Assembly (NCBI RefSeq): GCF_049671645.1
Contig: NZ_JBATVG010000027.1
Coordinates: 62,001 to 126,000 of the forward strand
Source of the DNA: Castellaniella sp049671645
GTDB lineage: Bacteria > Pseudomonadota > Gammaproteobacteria > Burkholderiales > Burkholderiaceae_B
Reading direction: 5' to 3'
Length of the DNA: 64,000 bases
Shown: positions 9,340 to 17,794 of the stretch, piece after piece
Layout of the letters: every line of letters begins with the position of its first letter
Position numbering within the stretch: the stretch's first letter is position 1
The notes under the pieces: model-generated
What the model was told of the DNA's origin: nothing
The model's database searches: none
What the model saw: the letters and a program-made list of their open reading frames with translations, nothing else
Translations under genes and position numbers: made by a program

Positions 9340-10233
9340 ATGCAGGCAAGCACACGAGGATGGATCAACGGCGCGATCGGCGTGGCGATTTTCAGCGGCT
9401 CCCTGCCGGCCACGCGGGTGGCCGTGCTGGGGCTGGACCCCTTGTTCGTCACGGCGGGACGCTCCGCGCTGGCCGGCTTGCTGGCCGTGGCCCTGATCAT
9501 GGCCGGACGCAACCGGCGTCCCACGCGCGCCGAATGGCGCACGCTGGCATTGGTGGCGCTGGGGGTGGTGGTCGGCTTTCCCCTGTGCACGGCGCTGGCG
9601 CTGCGCACCATCACATCCGCGCATTCGCTGGTCTTCATCGGGCTGCTGCCGCTGGCCACCGCGATCTTCGGCACCTGGCTGGGGGGCGAGCGCCCATCGC
9701 GCGCCTTCTGGGCGTTTGCCGTGCTGGGGGCTGCATCCGTGGCCGGCTTTGCCTTCAGCCAGGACGGGTCCGGGTCGTTGGGGGCGGACGCGCTGATGGT
9801 GGGGGCGATTCTCAGTTGCGGCTATGGCTATGCCGAAGGCGGCCGTTTGTCGCGCCGCCTGGGGGGCTGGCAGGTCATTTGCTGGGTGCTGGTCTTGTCG
9901 TTGCCTTTCAGCCTGCCGTTGATGGGGGCGCTGTGGCCGGCCGATGCGGCGTCGGTGCCGCTGTCAGCCTGGCTGGGCCTGGCCTATGTCGCCGTTTTCA
10001 GCATGCTGGTCGGTTTCATCTTCTGGTACCGGGGCCTGGCTCTGGGCGGCATTGCGGCCGTGGGCCAGTTGCAGTTGCTGCAGCCCTTCCTGGGCCTGCT
10101 GTTGTCGGCCTGGCTTCTGGGCGAATCCGTCACGGTGACGATGATTGCGGTCACCGCCTTCGTCGTGGCCTGCGTGGCGGGGGCGAAGTACACGGCAGCT
10201 GCTCCGGCGCCTGCGCCGGGGGTGTCTTCCTGA
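9340..10233 (+). CDS. DMT superfamily (EamA) transporter, divergent partner of the MocR regulator
   Basis: A 297-residue protein from the ATG at 9340 with about ten membrane segments in two EamA repeats, for example PLCTALALRTITSAHSLVF in the first half and AVFSMLVGFIFWYRGLAL in the second. A longer frame runs upstream into the regulator gene but lacks membrane character. Exporters of this family next to MocR genes usually handle amino acids or amines. The divergent arrangement points to control by that regulator. Confidence 0.88.
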   Translation: MQASTRGWINGAIGVAIFSGSLPATRVAVLGLDPLFVTAGRSALAGLLAVALIMAGRNRRPTRAEWRTLALVALGVVVGFPLCTALALRTITSAHSLVFIGLLPLATAIFGTWLGGERPSRAFWAFAVLGAASVAGFAFSQDGSGSLGADALMVGAILSCGYGYAEGGRLSRRLGGWQVICWVLVLSLPFSLPLMGALWPADAASVPLSAWLGLAYVAVFSMLVGFIFWYRGLALGGIAAVGQLQLLQPFLGLLLSAWLLGESVTVTMIAVTAFVVACVAGAKYTAAAPAPAPGVSS

Positions 10234-10312
10234 GGCGACGGGTGCCCGGGGCCGGGCCGGTGGCGCTTCGGTCCGTCAGCGCCAGGTTTCGCCGGCCGCA
10301 TGGGCCGCGCGT

Positions 10313-11056
10313 TCAGCCTTGCAGCGTGATCACGAAACGCTGCGTCCTGGGGTCCCGGGGATGCTGGAACAGCTCCTGCGATGGCCCCGATTCGACGATG
10401 GCGCCGTCTTCCAGGAACACAGTCTGGCGGGCGATCTGGGCGGCCAGCCGCAGATCGTGGGTGGCCATCAGCATGGTCATGCCTTCCTGGGCCAGGGCGC
10501 CCAGCACGGCCACGACTTCGGCAGCCAGGCCCGGGTCCAGGGCGGATGTCGGTTCGTCGCACAGCAGCACGCGCGGCTCGGGCGCCAGGGCGCGGGCAAT
10601 CGCCACGCGCTGCTGTTGGCCGCCCGACAGGCTGGCGGGCCAGGCGTCGGCCTTGTCGCGCAGGCCGACCTTGTCCAGCAGCTCGCAGGCGCGCGCGTAG
10701 GCCCGGTCACGCGGCCAGCGCTTGACGGTGATCAGGCCTTCCATCACGTTCTGGATGGCCGTCTGGTGCGGGAACAACTGGAAGTTCTGGAACACCATGC
10801 CGGTCTGCTGGCGGATGCGTTGCACGGCGGGCCGGTCGGGATGCTGTCCGGCTTGGAAGCGCACCGTTTCCGCGCCGATGGTCACTGTGCCTTCGTCCGG
10901 GGTTTCCAGCAGGTTCACGCAGCGCAGCAGCGTGCTCTTGCCGCTGCCGGACGGGCCGATCAGCGCCGTGACCTGGCCTTCGGGGATGGCGACGCTGACG
11001 GTTTTCAGGACGTCGTGTCCCCCGAAGGATTTGCGGATGCCTTGCAGCTGGATCAT
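10313..11056 (-). CDS. polar amino acid ABC transporter ATP-binding protein
   Basis: A 247-residue ABC ATPase: Walker A GPSGSGKST near residue 36, signature LSGGQQQR, Walker B VLLCDEPTSALDP. It belongs to the HisP/GlnQ class that powers polar amino acid import. The start at 11056 overlaps the permease stop by 4 bp. The gene order binding protein, permease, ATPase on this strand makes a complete importer. Confidence 0.92.
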   Translation of the reverse strand: MIQLQGIRKSFGGHDVLKTVSVAIPEGQVTALIGPSGSGKSTLLRCVNLLETPDEGTVTIGAETVRFQAGQHPDRPAVQRIRQQTGMVFQNFQLFPHQTAIQNVMEGLITVKRWPRDRAYARACELLDKVGLRDKADAWPASLSGGQQQRVAIARALAPEPRVLLCDEPTSALDPGLAAEVVAVLGALAQEGMTMLMATHDLRLAAQIARQTVFLEDGAIVESGPSQELFQHPRDPRTQRFVITLQG

Positions 11057-11733
11057 CGCTGGCCCTCGGAAAAGACGGCGTGTTGGCTGAAATGGCGTTC
11101 CATCCGGGTCTGGGCCGCAGACAGGAAGGAGCACAGCACCAGATAGATCAGGGCGGCTTCCGTGTACAGGATCAGCGGTTCATAGGTGACGGAAGCGATG
11201 CGCTGCGCCGCCTGGAAGATTTCCGGCACCGTGATGACGGCTGCCAGGGACGTGTCCTTGACCAGCGCGATGAAGGAATTGGCCAGCGGCGGCACAGCCA
11301 CCCGGGCAGCTTGCGGCAGGATCGTGCGCCGCAGCGCCTGCGCGCGGGTCATGCTCAGGGAATAGGCGGCATCCCACTGCCCGCGGGGGATGGCTTCGAT
11401 GGCGCCCCGGATGACTTCCGCGTTGTAGGCGCCGACGTTCAGCGAAAAACCGATCAGGGCGGCGGGCAGCGGGTCCAGGACGAAACCGATGCTGGGCAGG
11501 CCGTAGAAAATCACGAACAGCTGCACCAGCAGGGGCGTGCCCCGGATCAGCCAGATATAGAAGCGCACCAGGGCGACCAGCGGCGCCGGCCCGAACAGCC
11601 GCGCGATGGCCGCCAGAAAGGCCAGCGCCAACCCCGCCAGGAAGGACAGGATTGCCAGCGGTACTGTGAATTGAATCCCCCCGACCAATAGCGGCCAGAG
11701 GGAATTTGCCATCAGATGCAGCCAGTCTGGCAC
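11053..11733 (-). CDS. polar amino acid ABC transporter permease
   Basis: A 226-residue inner-membrane protein of the HisMQ/GlnP type with about five helices, an N-terminal IQFTVPLAILSF segment and the coupling-loop region containing the pattern ALRRTILPQAARVAVPPL. It lies 46 bp downstream of the binding protein gene and overlaps the ATPase gene, so all three are co-transcribed. Confidence 0.92.
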   Translation of the reverse strand: MPDWLHLMANSLWPLLVGGIQFTVPLAILSFLAGLALAFLAAIARLFGPAPLVALVRFYIWLIRGTPLLVQLFVIFYGLPSIGFVLDPLPAALIGFSLNVGAYNAEVIRGAIEAIPRGQWDAAYSLSMTRAQALRRTILPQAARVAVPPLANSFIALVKDTSLAAVITVPEIFQAAQRIASVTYEPLILYTEAALIYLVLCSFLSAAQTRMERHFSQHAVFSEGQR

Positions 11734-11779
11734 GGTCGGGAACTCCTTGCAGATCGTGTCGCAGTATAGACCACCGGGT

Positions 11780-12577
11780 TTACTTCACCCGGGAAGACAG
11801 GTCGGTGCCGAAGTAGCGTTCCGAGATGGTCTTGTAGGTGCCGTCGGCGCGGATGGCGTCCAGCGCCTTGTCGACGGCGGCTTTCAGGGCCGGTTGGTCC
11901 TTGCGCATCAGCACGCCCGATTGGCTGAATTCCGCGCTGGTATCCGTGGCCACGACCTTGACCTTGGCGGCGGGCTGCTGCTTCTTGAAGTCCAGAAAGG
12001 ACAGTTCGTCGTTGATGGTGGCATCCACCCGTCCCGAGGTCAGCAGCGCGATGGCGTCGTTGAAACCCTGCACCGGCACGACTTCAGCCCCGTAGTGCTG
12101 GGCCAGCTTGCCGAAATTGCTGGTGATGGTGTTGGCCGAGCGCTTGCCTTTCAGGTCCTGGAACGTGCTGATCGAGGTGTTGTCGTCACGCACGATCAGC
12201 GCGGCGGCCGATGAAATATACGGCTTGGAAAAGTCGTACTTGGACTGACGTTCCGGTGTGATGCCGACCTGGTTGATGACGACGTCGTAGCGGTTGACGT
12301 TCAGTCCGGCGATCAGGCCGTCCCATTTCCCCTCGACGAACTCCGCCTTGACCCCCAGTTGCTTGGCGATGGCGCGGCCGATGTCCACGTCGAAGCCCAC
12401 CAGCGTGTTGTCTTTCTGGTTGTGAAAGGAAAACGGCGCGTAGGTGCCTTCGGTGCCGATGCGGATGACGCCGGCCTTCTGGATGGCGGCGAGATCGTCG
12501 GTCGCGGCCTGGGCGGCGGGCGCCATCGACAGCAGGGGCAGGGCGGCAGCCAGAATGAGCGCGGAAAGTTTTTTCAT
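11780..12577 (-). CDS. amino acid ABC transporter substrate-binding protein (cystine-type, family 3)
   Basis: A 265-residue protein with a signal peptide (first ~24 residues ending in AQA) and a family 3 solute-binding fold. The sequence GTEGTYAPFSFHNQKDN, the region WDGLIAGLNVNRYDVVINQV and the YDFSKPY motif are close to cystine-binding proteins such as TcyA/FliY, so cystine or a related polar amino acid is the likely ligand (inference). It is the first gene of the importer operon. Confidence 0.85.
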   Translation of the reverse strand: MKKLSALILAAALPLLSMAPAAQAATDDLAAIQKAGVIRIGTEGTYAPFSFHNQKDNTLVGFDVDIGRAIAKQLGVKAEFVEGKWDGLIAGLNVNRYDVVINQVGITPERQSKYDFSKPYISSAAALIVRDDNTSISTFQDLKGKRSANTITSNFGKLAQHYGAEVVPVQGFNDAIALLTSGRVDATINDELSFLDFKKQQPAAKVKVVATDTSAEFSQSGVLMRKDQPALKAAVDKALDAIRADGTYKTISERYFGTDLSSRVK

Positions 12578-12596
12578 GAGCAGGCCTCGGTAGTAG

Positions 12597-12640
12597 AAAC
12601 CCCGCCGCCCGGAAGGGAAGGCCCGGGCGGCGGGGGTTTA
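12597..12640. terminator. strong GC-rich hairpin in front of the amino acid ABC operon
   Basis: An inverted repeat with arms AAACCCCGCCGCCCGG and, 9 bp later, its complement with one extra G. It can end transcription of the NCS1 gene located upstream on the minus strand, but only three T residues follow on either side. It sits 20 bp before the ABC binding-protein start, downstream of a plausible minus-strand promoter, so it could also act as an attenuator. Confidence 0.5.
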
Positions 12641-12679
12641 ATCGGTACCGTTATATCAACGGCATTCCTTATGGGTTTT

Positions 12680-12715
12680 AATTCTATCCAGACCGAATGG
12701 CGGCTGCAAAGCTTT
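12680..12715 (-). promoter_or_regulatory. candidate promoter for the amino acid ABC operon
   Basis: On the minus strand a TTTGCA hexamer and a TAGAAT hexamer are separated by 18 bp, ahead of the hairpin at 12597-12640 and the binding-protein gene. The match to a sigma-70 promoter is moderate and by eye only. Confidence 0.35.
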
Positions 12716-12741
12716 TCGAACCTTAAGCATATGGCAAGGGG

Positions 12742-14247
12742 TTATTTGACCTCGTCGGCAGGCAGGATCACGACCCGGTTGTTGGCCAGGAAGTAATAGA
12801 GGATGCCGGCCAGCGGCGCGCCGATGAACCAGCCGAAGTCCTTGATCTCGGAGAAGGCCGGCAGCAGCGCCACGCTGAGCGACACGATGGCGGATGGAAT
12901 CAGGGCATACAGGGCGTAGCGGCTGACCCCTTTGTTGAAGTAATAGATCGATTCCGGCTTCGGCAGGTACATGTGCCGGATGCTGAATTTCTGCTTGCGG
13001 ATCAGGTAGTAGTCGACGACCAGGATGCCGAAGAACGGGCCCAGCAGGGCGCCCAGGCTGCCCAGGAAATAGCCCACGATCACAGGATTGTTGAAGTAGT
13101 TCCAGGGAGTGACGATGATCGAGACGATGGCGGTGATCAGGCCGCCCGTGCGAAAGCTGATGCGGCGCGGGTTGATGTTGGAAATGTCAAAGGCCGCCGA
13201 CACGAAATTGGCGACGATGTTGACGCCGATGGTGGCGAAGACGAAGGCAGTCGTGAAGACATAGAACATCACGGAGTTGTCGACGTGTTCCAGCAGGATG
13301 CCGGGGTCCTTGATCTGGCTGATGTCCGCGTTCAGGACCTGGGCGGCGGCGGCCGTCGTGACCACGGACGTGATGGCGAAGGCCGTCCAGTTGATCGGCA
13401 GGCCCCAGGCGCAGCCCGACACGATGGATTTCCGATCGGGGGAATACCGGGCGAAGTCCGAGAAATTCAGCATCAAGGTCGCCAGCGTCCCGACGGTCTG
13501 CGCCATGGTGATCAGGATGTTGCGTGTTTGCGCATCCCCCGAAACCTTGGTGCCATTGGGGCCCGTGAACCAGTCGAACGACCAGTTCGCCTTGGACAGG
13601 AAGTAGAACATCAGGACCAGCATGACGATCCAGATCACGGGGCCGGCCAGGCCCTGGAAGTGGCGGACGGCTTCCATGCCCCTGCGCACGATCACCAGCT
13701 GGATGATGGAGAGCGCCAGAAAGCAGATCCAGCCGCCGATGGACAGGTTCAGGAAGCTGGCGGAGGTATCCAGGCTGAGTTCCCGGAAGCCCGGGATGGC
13801 CCGGGACAGCAGGGCGTTCAGGGCGATGGAGGCCAGATAGGTCTGCACGCCGTACCAGGCGATGGCTACGATGCCCCGCACGACGGCCGGGATGTTGGCG
13901 CCCCAGATCCCCCAGGTGATGCGGCTGATGACCGGGTATGGGGTGCCGGTGGCCTGGCCCATGAAGCCGGACAGGCAGCACCCGGCCAGAATGATCAGGG
14001 AGCCCAGGAAGATCCCCAGAGTGATGTCGAAGGCGGACATGCCCAGGCCGACGAACAGGCCGGCCGCCCACGTGTAGTTCCCTGCGTTGTGGGCATCGTT
14101 CATCCACAGGGAAAAGAGTTGGTAGCCGTTCCATTTGCGGTGGGACGGGTGGGAGGGAGCGAGGTCCTCGTTGTACAGCCGGCCGGTGGGATCCTGGGCG
14201 GCGAGCTCCTGGTTGGAGGGCGTGTGAAAGGTTTCCTGTGACGACAT
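12742..14247 (-). CDS. NCS1 family nucleobase/hydantoin-type permease (copy 1)
   Basis: A 501-residue transporter with about 12 membrane segments. The N-terminal LYNEDLAPSHPSHRKWNGYQLFSLWMNDAHNAGNY region is characteristic of NCS1 carriers for uracil, allantoin or hydantoins. It lies downstream of the racemase-like gene on the same strand (75 bp gap), and a second NCS1 gene sits 1.7 kb further on, suggesting uptake of cyclic ureides. No hydantoinase or allantoinase gene is present in the window. Confidence 0.92.
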   Translation of the reverse strand: MSSQETFHTPSNQELAAQDPTGRLYNEDLAPSHPSHRKWNGYQLFSLWMNDAHNAGNYTWAAGLFVGLGMSAFDITLGIFLGSLIILAGCCLSGFMGQATGTPYPVISRITWGIWGANIPAVVRGIVAIAWYGVQTYLASIALNALLSRAIPGFRELSLDTSASFLNLSIGGWICFLALSIIQLVIVRRGMEAVRHFQGLAGPVIWIVMLVLMFYFLSKANWSFDWFTGPNGTKVSGDAQTRNILITMAQTVGTLATLMLNFSDFARYSPDRKSIVSGCAWGLPINWTAFAITSVVTTAAAAQVLNADISQIKDPGILLEHVDNSVMFYVFTTAFVFATIGVNIVANFVSAAFDISNINPRRISFRTGGLITAIVSIIVTPWNYFNNPVIVGYFLGSLGALLGPFFGILVVDYYLIRKQKFSIRHMYLPKPESIYYFNKGVSRYALYALIPSAIVSLSVALLPAFSEIKDFGWFIGAPLAGILYYFLANNRVVILPADEVK

Positions 14248-14322
14248 GAGCTTCTCTTCAGAGGAATTGAGCCATCGTGCGACTGGCTGGAAAGGGTGGC
14301 GGATCGGTCTGTTGAAGAAAAA

Positions 14323-15045
14323 TCAGGAACTCAGGGGCCAGCCGCGCAATTGTTTCCGGCGGGCGGGGGCATAGGTACGGACTTTCGATGTGCTGAGTTT
14401 CATCCGGATCAGGCCTTCGGCCAGCGTGACGGCGGATGCGACCCCGTCCACGACCGGAGCGCCGGTCGCTTGCGCCACGGCCTCGTTCAGGCCGGCCATG
14501 CCGCCGCAGCCCAGGCAGATGACTTCCACGCCGTGTTCACGGACGATATGTTTGGCTTTGTCGATGATGGTGGCGATGGTCCGGGCATGGTCCTGCTCCA
14601 GTTCCAGGACGCTCAGGCCAGTGGCGATGACGGCGCTGCAGCGACGGTCCAGGCCCGCAAGCAGCAGGCGGTCTTCGATCAGGGGCACGGTGCGGTCCAG
14701 TGTGGTGACCACCCCGAATTTGTGGCCCAGCAGGCCGGCCATGATGGCGGCCGCCTCGGTGATGTCCACGACGGGGACGTCCAGGGCTTCCTGCAGGGCT
14801 TCTCGTCCGTGCTCGCCGAATCCGGCCTGGATGACGGCATCGAAGGGTTCGGGGTACTTCAGCACGCAGTCCAGCACCCCCAGCGCAGCCAGGTAGCTTT
14901 CAACGTTGCCTTCGCAGGATTCCGCCCCGAAAGTCGGCGTCAAGCCGACGATTTCCGTGCCCGAAGCCGCAGCGGCCCGTGCCGAGGCGACGATGGAATC
15001 CGTCATGGCCTGGGTGGTGTTGACGTTGACGACGAGAATGCGCAT
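14323..15045 (-). CDS. hydantoin/allantoin racemase-like protein (Asp/Glu racemase superfamily), first catalytic Cys replaced
   Basis: A 240-residue member of the Asp/Glu/hydantoin racemase superfamily. N-terminal VNVNTTQAMTDSI and the LGCGGMAG motif are typical. Hydantoin and allantoin racemases use two cysteines; the second is present (Cys180), but the position of the first holds glycine (Gly75 in QAGFGEHGRE). Classical two-base racemisation is therefore unlikely; a one-Cys lyase, decarboxylase or isomerase role is possible. It is co-directional with NCS1 copy 1 and divergent from the GntR regulator. Confidence 0.78.
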   Translation of the reverse strand: MRILVVNVNTTQAMTDSIVASARAAAASGTEIVGLTPTFGAESCEGNVESYLAALGVLDCVLKYPEPFDAVIQAGFGEHGREALQEALDVPVVDITEAAAIMAGLLGHKFGVVTTLDRTVPLIEDRLLLAGLDRRCSAVIATGLSVLELEQDHARTIATIIDKAKHIVREHGVEVICLGCGGMAGLNEAVAQATGAPVVDGVASAVTLAEGLIRMKLSTSKVRTYAPARRKQLRGWPLSS

Positions 15046-15084
15046 TTCCTGACTCCAGAATCAGTCATATAGGGGTTCACACTA

Positions 15085-15163
15085 ACATTTCAGGATATAT
15101 GTTAATTGTGATACAACGTATAATAAGACCGATTGTCCCATCCATGGCCTAGGGGTTTCCCTG
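15085..15163. repeat. control-region repeat, copy A (between racemase-like gene and GntR gene)
   Basis: A 79-bp block that aligns without gaps to 17587-17665 with about 80% identity by eye (16 mismatches). Together with the preceding TA it contains the dyad TAACAT-N10-ATGTTA at 15083-15104, and a TATAAT hexamer at 15119-15124 lies within it. It ends at the GntR start codon. The block probably carries the operator for the GntR protein encoded next to it. Confidence 0.7.
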
Positions 15164-15165
15164 TA

Positions 15166-15849
15166 ATGAGTCCAAGAAAAAACACCGGAGATCTGCTGCT
15201 GGCTGATCAGGCTTTCCTGGCATTCAAGCAGTTGTTGTTGCGGGGAGACGTCCGTGCGGGGCAGATGGTGTCGATCGCCGAACTGGTCGAACGGTCCGGC
15301 TATCCCCTGGCGCCTGTGCGGGAAGCCGTCAAACACGCGGAATCCGTGGGTCTGGTGCAGATCCTGCCCAAGCGCGGGGTGTTGGTCATCGAACCGACCC
15401 CGGATACCATCCGGGCCTGTTTCCATCTGCGCTGCATGATGGACCAGGAGGGGGCCAGGGTCCTGTCCGCCTGTCCGGACAAAGACGCCTTGCAGGCGCT
15501 GCGGGAAGAACACGCCGTGGTGCGTATCCGGGCGGAAGAGGGCATTACCCCCCAACTGCAGCGCCAGGCCATGGAAGTCGACTGGAAACTGCACCTGGCC
15601 TTGGCCGATGCCCTGGGCAATCCGCTGGCGGCCCGCGTCTATGCCAGCAATCATGATCGCATCACTGTGCTGCAGCTCTCGCGCCGCTTGCTGCCGGAAC
15701 GCATCATTCCGGCGATGGACGAACATCTGCGGATCCTGGACGCCGTCCTGCAGGGGCGGGAAGAGGCCGCCATGCAGGCGGTTCGCCTGCACCTGGCGGG
15801 CACCTTGCGCTGGTGGGGCGTGGACCTGCCGGAGTTCGCGGTGGCCTGA
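15166..15849 (+). CDS. GntR family transcriptional regulator (FCD type)
   Basis: A 227-residue regulator from the ATG at 15166: an N-terminal winged helix (about residues 10-75) in which the wing reads ILPKRGVLVIEPT, then an all-helical FCD ligand-binding domain with conserved H and D residues around DWKLHLALADALGNPLAARVY. It is divergent from the racemase/NCS1 genes, and the same upstream block recurs before NCS1 copy 2, so it likely controls both transporters. A TTG 11 codons upstream is an unlikely alternative start. Confidence 0.9.
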   Translation: MSPRKNTGDLLLADQAFLAFKQLLLRGDVRAGQMVSIAELVERSGYPLAPVREAVKHAESVGLVQILPKRGVLVIEPTPDTIRACFHLRCMMDQEGARVLSACPDKDALQALREEHAVVRIRAEEGITPQLQRQAMEVDWKLHLALADALGNPLAARVYASNHDRITVLQLSRRLLPERIIPAMDEHLRILDAVLQGREEAAMQAVRLHLAGTLRWWGVDLPEFAVA

Positions 15850-15877
15850 TCCGGCGCCGTGCGCGTGCCGGTCGCGC

Positions 15878-15918
15878 GAAAACGGCGATGGCCCTCTTGA
15901 AGGGCCATCGCCGTTTTC
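15878..15918. terminator. bidirectional intrinsic terminator
   Basis: A perfect 18-bp inverted repeat, arms GAAAACGGCGATGGCCCT (15878-15895) and its complement (15901-15918), with a 5-base loop. The arms begin and end in A/T runs, so it can work in both directions between the convergent GntR and NCS1 copy 2 genes. Confidence 0.9.
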
Positions 15919-15934
15919 ACGACCGCCGTGAGAA

Positions 15935-17488
15935 TCAGGCAGCGCGCGCGTAGGGGTGCTTCATGGCCGGGATGCGGCACAGAACCATGTATATGGCCCC
16001 GCCGATGATGACGCCGAAGAACCAGCCGTAAATGCCCCACCAGGAAGGCAGCCAGTTGGTCAGGTGGGGCAGGATGCTGGAGAACAGGCCGCCGACCACC
16101 GTGGCGATCACGGCGGCGATGTTCCAGCCTTTGTGGAACTGATAGCGGCCGTTTTCCCGATATAGATCGGCGACGTCGATCCGGCCTTTGGCGATCAGGT
16201 AGTAGTCCACCACGATGATGCCCAGCAGCGGCCCCATAACGGCGCCGATGGCGCCCACGAAATTCGCGGCATTGCCGTCCCACGGGGAAAACGGGTACAG
16301 GCACAGGGCGATCACGGCGGTGATGTAGCCGCCGCCCTTGAAGCTGATCTTATGGGGAAAGGCGTTGGAAATGTCGAAGGCCGGAGAGACGAAGTTGGCG
16401 ACCACGTTGATGCCCAGCGTCGCCACGGCGAACGTCAGGGCGGCCAGCAAGGCCAGGAACCAGCTGTCGAATTTGGCGGAGATCTGTTCGGGATGCAGCA
16501 GGACTTCGCCATAGACCTGGAAGGCGGCGATGGTCGTGACGCCGGCTACCAGCGAAAACAGGATCAGGTTGACCGGCAGCCCCCACAGATTGCCCTTGCG
16601 CACCACGGCTTTGTTCGGCGCGTAGCGGGCGAAGTCGCAGAAGTTCAGGTATAGCGCGGCGAAGTAGGTGATCCAGGTGGCGGCAACGGCCATCAGGGCC
16701 GACAACGAACCGGGTTCGCCGGGGACCCCCGCATCGCGGGTTTTCTCCAGCAGAATATCCAGAGGGATGCCGTGTTCCAGGGAAAACCCGCCCGCCTTGA
16801 TCACCAGTCCCACCGCCAGCACCAGCATGGCGATCCAGACGGCGGGGCCCGCCCAGTCCTGGAATTTGCGCACGGTCTCCATGCCGTTCTGGATGATCAG
16901 CAGTTGCAGGGCCCAGACCACGACGAAGCAGATCACTTCCAGGCCGGAATGGCCGAACAGATGCGTCGTCTGATGGAAGTTCATCAGCGTTTCGTTGCGC
17001 GTCAGCAGAGCGACGACCGCCCAGGACGCGGCGGCGGTCTGCGCGCCGTACCAGAAGCAGGCCACCACCGCCCTCACCAGAGCCGGCAGATTGGCGCCCC
17101 AGACGCCGAACGACGCCCGGGCCAGCACGGGATAAGGCACGCCGGTCTTGACGCCGGCATAACCCAGCATGTTCATGATGGCGAAGATGACCAGGGAACC
17201 CAGGCCGATGGCCAGCAGGAAATTGACGAAGCTGCCGCATAGCAGGAACAGGCTGGCGGCCAGGTAATAGCCCCACAGGCTGTGCACGTCCGAGGTCCAG
17301 ACGTTGAAGATGCTGAAGGCCCCCCAGTTGCGTTCCTTGGCGGGGGCCAGGTCTTCGTTGTACAGGCCGCGGCAGACGTCTGCGTTCAGCGTGGGGCTCC
17401 AGCAAGTGGAGGAGCCGCTGTGCGGCGGCGCGGACGAGGATGCGGGCGGGGCGGCCTCGCCGTTCAGGTTTTGACTTGCGGTTGCCAT
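15935..17488 (-). CDS. NCS1 family nucleobase/hydantoin-type permease (copy 2)
   Basis: A 517-residue transporter from the ATG at 17488, which has a GGAGAC ribosome binding site; the open frame continues to 17647 but without family similarity. It shares with copy 1 the NCS1 start LYNEDLAPAKERNWGAFSIFN and about 12 membrane helices. It would import a cyclic nitrogen compound such as allantoin, hydantoin or a pyrimidine. Its upstream region carries the second copy of the control block at 15085, so it is probably co-regulated with copy 1. Confidence 0.92.
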   Translation of the reverse strand: MATASQNLNGEAAPPASSSAPPHSGSSTCWSPTLNADVCRGLYNEDLAPAKERNWGAFSIFNVWTSDVHSLWGYYLAASLFLLCGSFVNFLLAIGLGSLVIFAIMNMLGYAGVKTGVPYPVLARASFGVWGANLPALVRAVVACFWYGAQTAAASWAVVALLTRNETLMNFHQTTHLFGHSGLEVICFVVVWALQLLIIQNGMETVRKFQDWAGPAVWIAMLVLAVGLVIKAGGFSLEHGIPLDILLEKTRDAGVPGEPGSLSALMAVAATWITYFAALYLNFCDFARYAPNKAVVRKGNLWGLPVNLILFSLVAGVTTIAAFQVYGEVLLHPEQISAKFDSWFLALLAALTFAVATLGINVVANFVSPAFDISNAFPHKISFKGGGYITAVIALCLYPFSPWDGNAANFVGAIGAVMGPLLGIIVVDYYLIAKGRIDVADLYRENGRYQFHKGWNIAAVIATVVGGLFSSILPHLTNWLPSWWGIYGWFFGVIIGGAIYMVLCRIPAMKHPYARAA

Positions 17489-17586
17489 GTGGAGTCTCCG
17501 GGGCGGGTGTCGAGCGCTACTTGCACCGACCTGGGCGGTAGGGCCAAGCACTTCTATCGTCTTCGGCATTGTTGAGATGCCATCTG

Positions 17587-17665
17587 ACATTTCACGATAT
17601 ATGTTATCTGCGATACGAAGCATCATAAAACTGAATATTCGATCCATGACCTAGGAGTTTCCCTG
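17587..17665. repeat. control-region repeat, copy B (upstream of NCS1 copy 2)
   Basis: Ungapped, roughly 80% identical partner of 15085-15163, including the dyad TGACAT-N10-ATGTTA (17585-17606). Copy A ends at the GntR start codon; copy B ends at an ATG (17666) that opens only a 39-codon frame without recognisable similarity. The stretch 17489-17794 otherwise shows no gene. It looks like a duplicated divergent promoter that lost its regulator gene, or an operator reused for NCS1 copy 2. Confidence 0.7.
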
Positions 17666-17794
17666 ATGTGTGGCTTCGACCGTCCGTCCGTGGTTCAATC
17701 GTGGTCGCCCGGCGCCCCGGATGTCGGGAAACCGGTGGCTTGTCAGCGACCGAGGCTCCCCAGTACATTGATACATGACCCATGAATAGCGGAT

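Noticed and set aside
17666..17785. A 39-codon frame directly after control repeat copy B
   Set aside because: No similarity to GntR or any family I know; kept only as a note in the repeat entry, since it may be just the continuation of a duplicated promoter.
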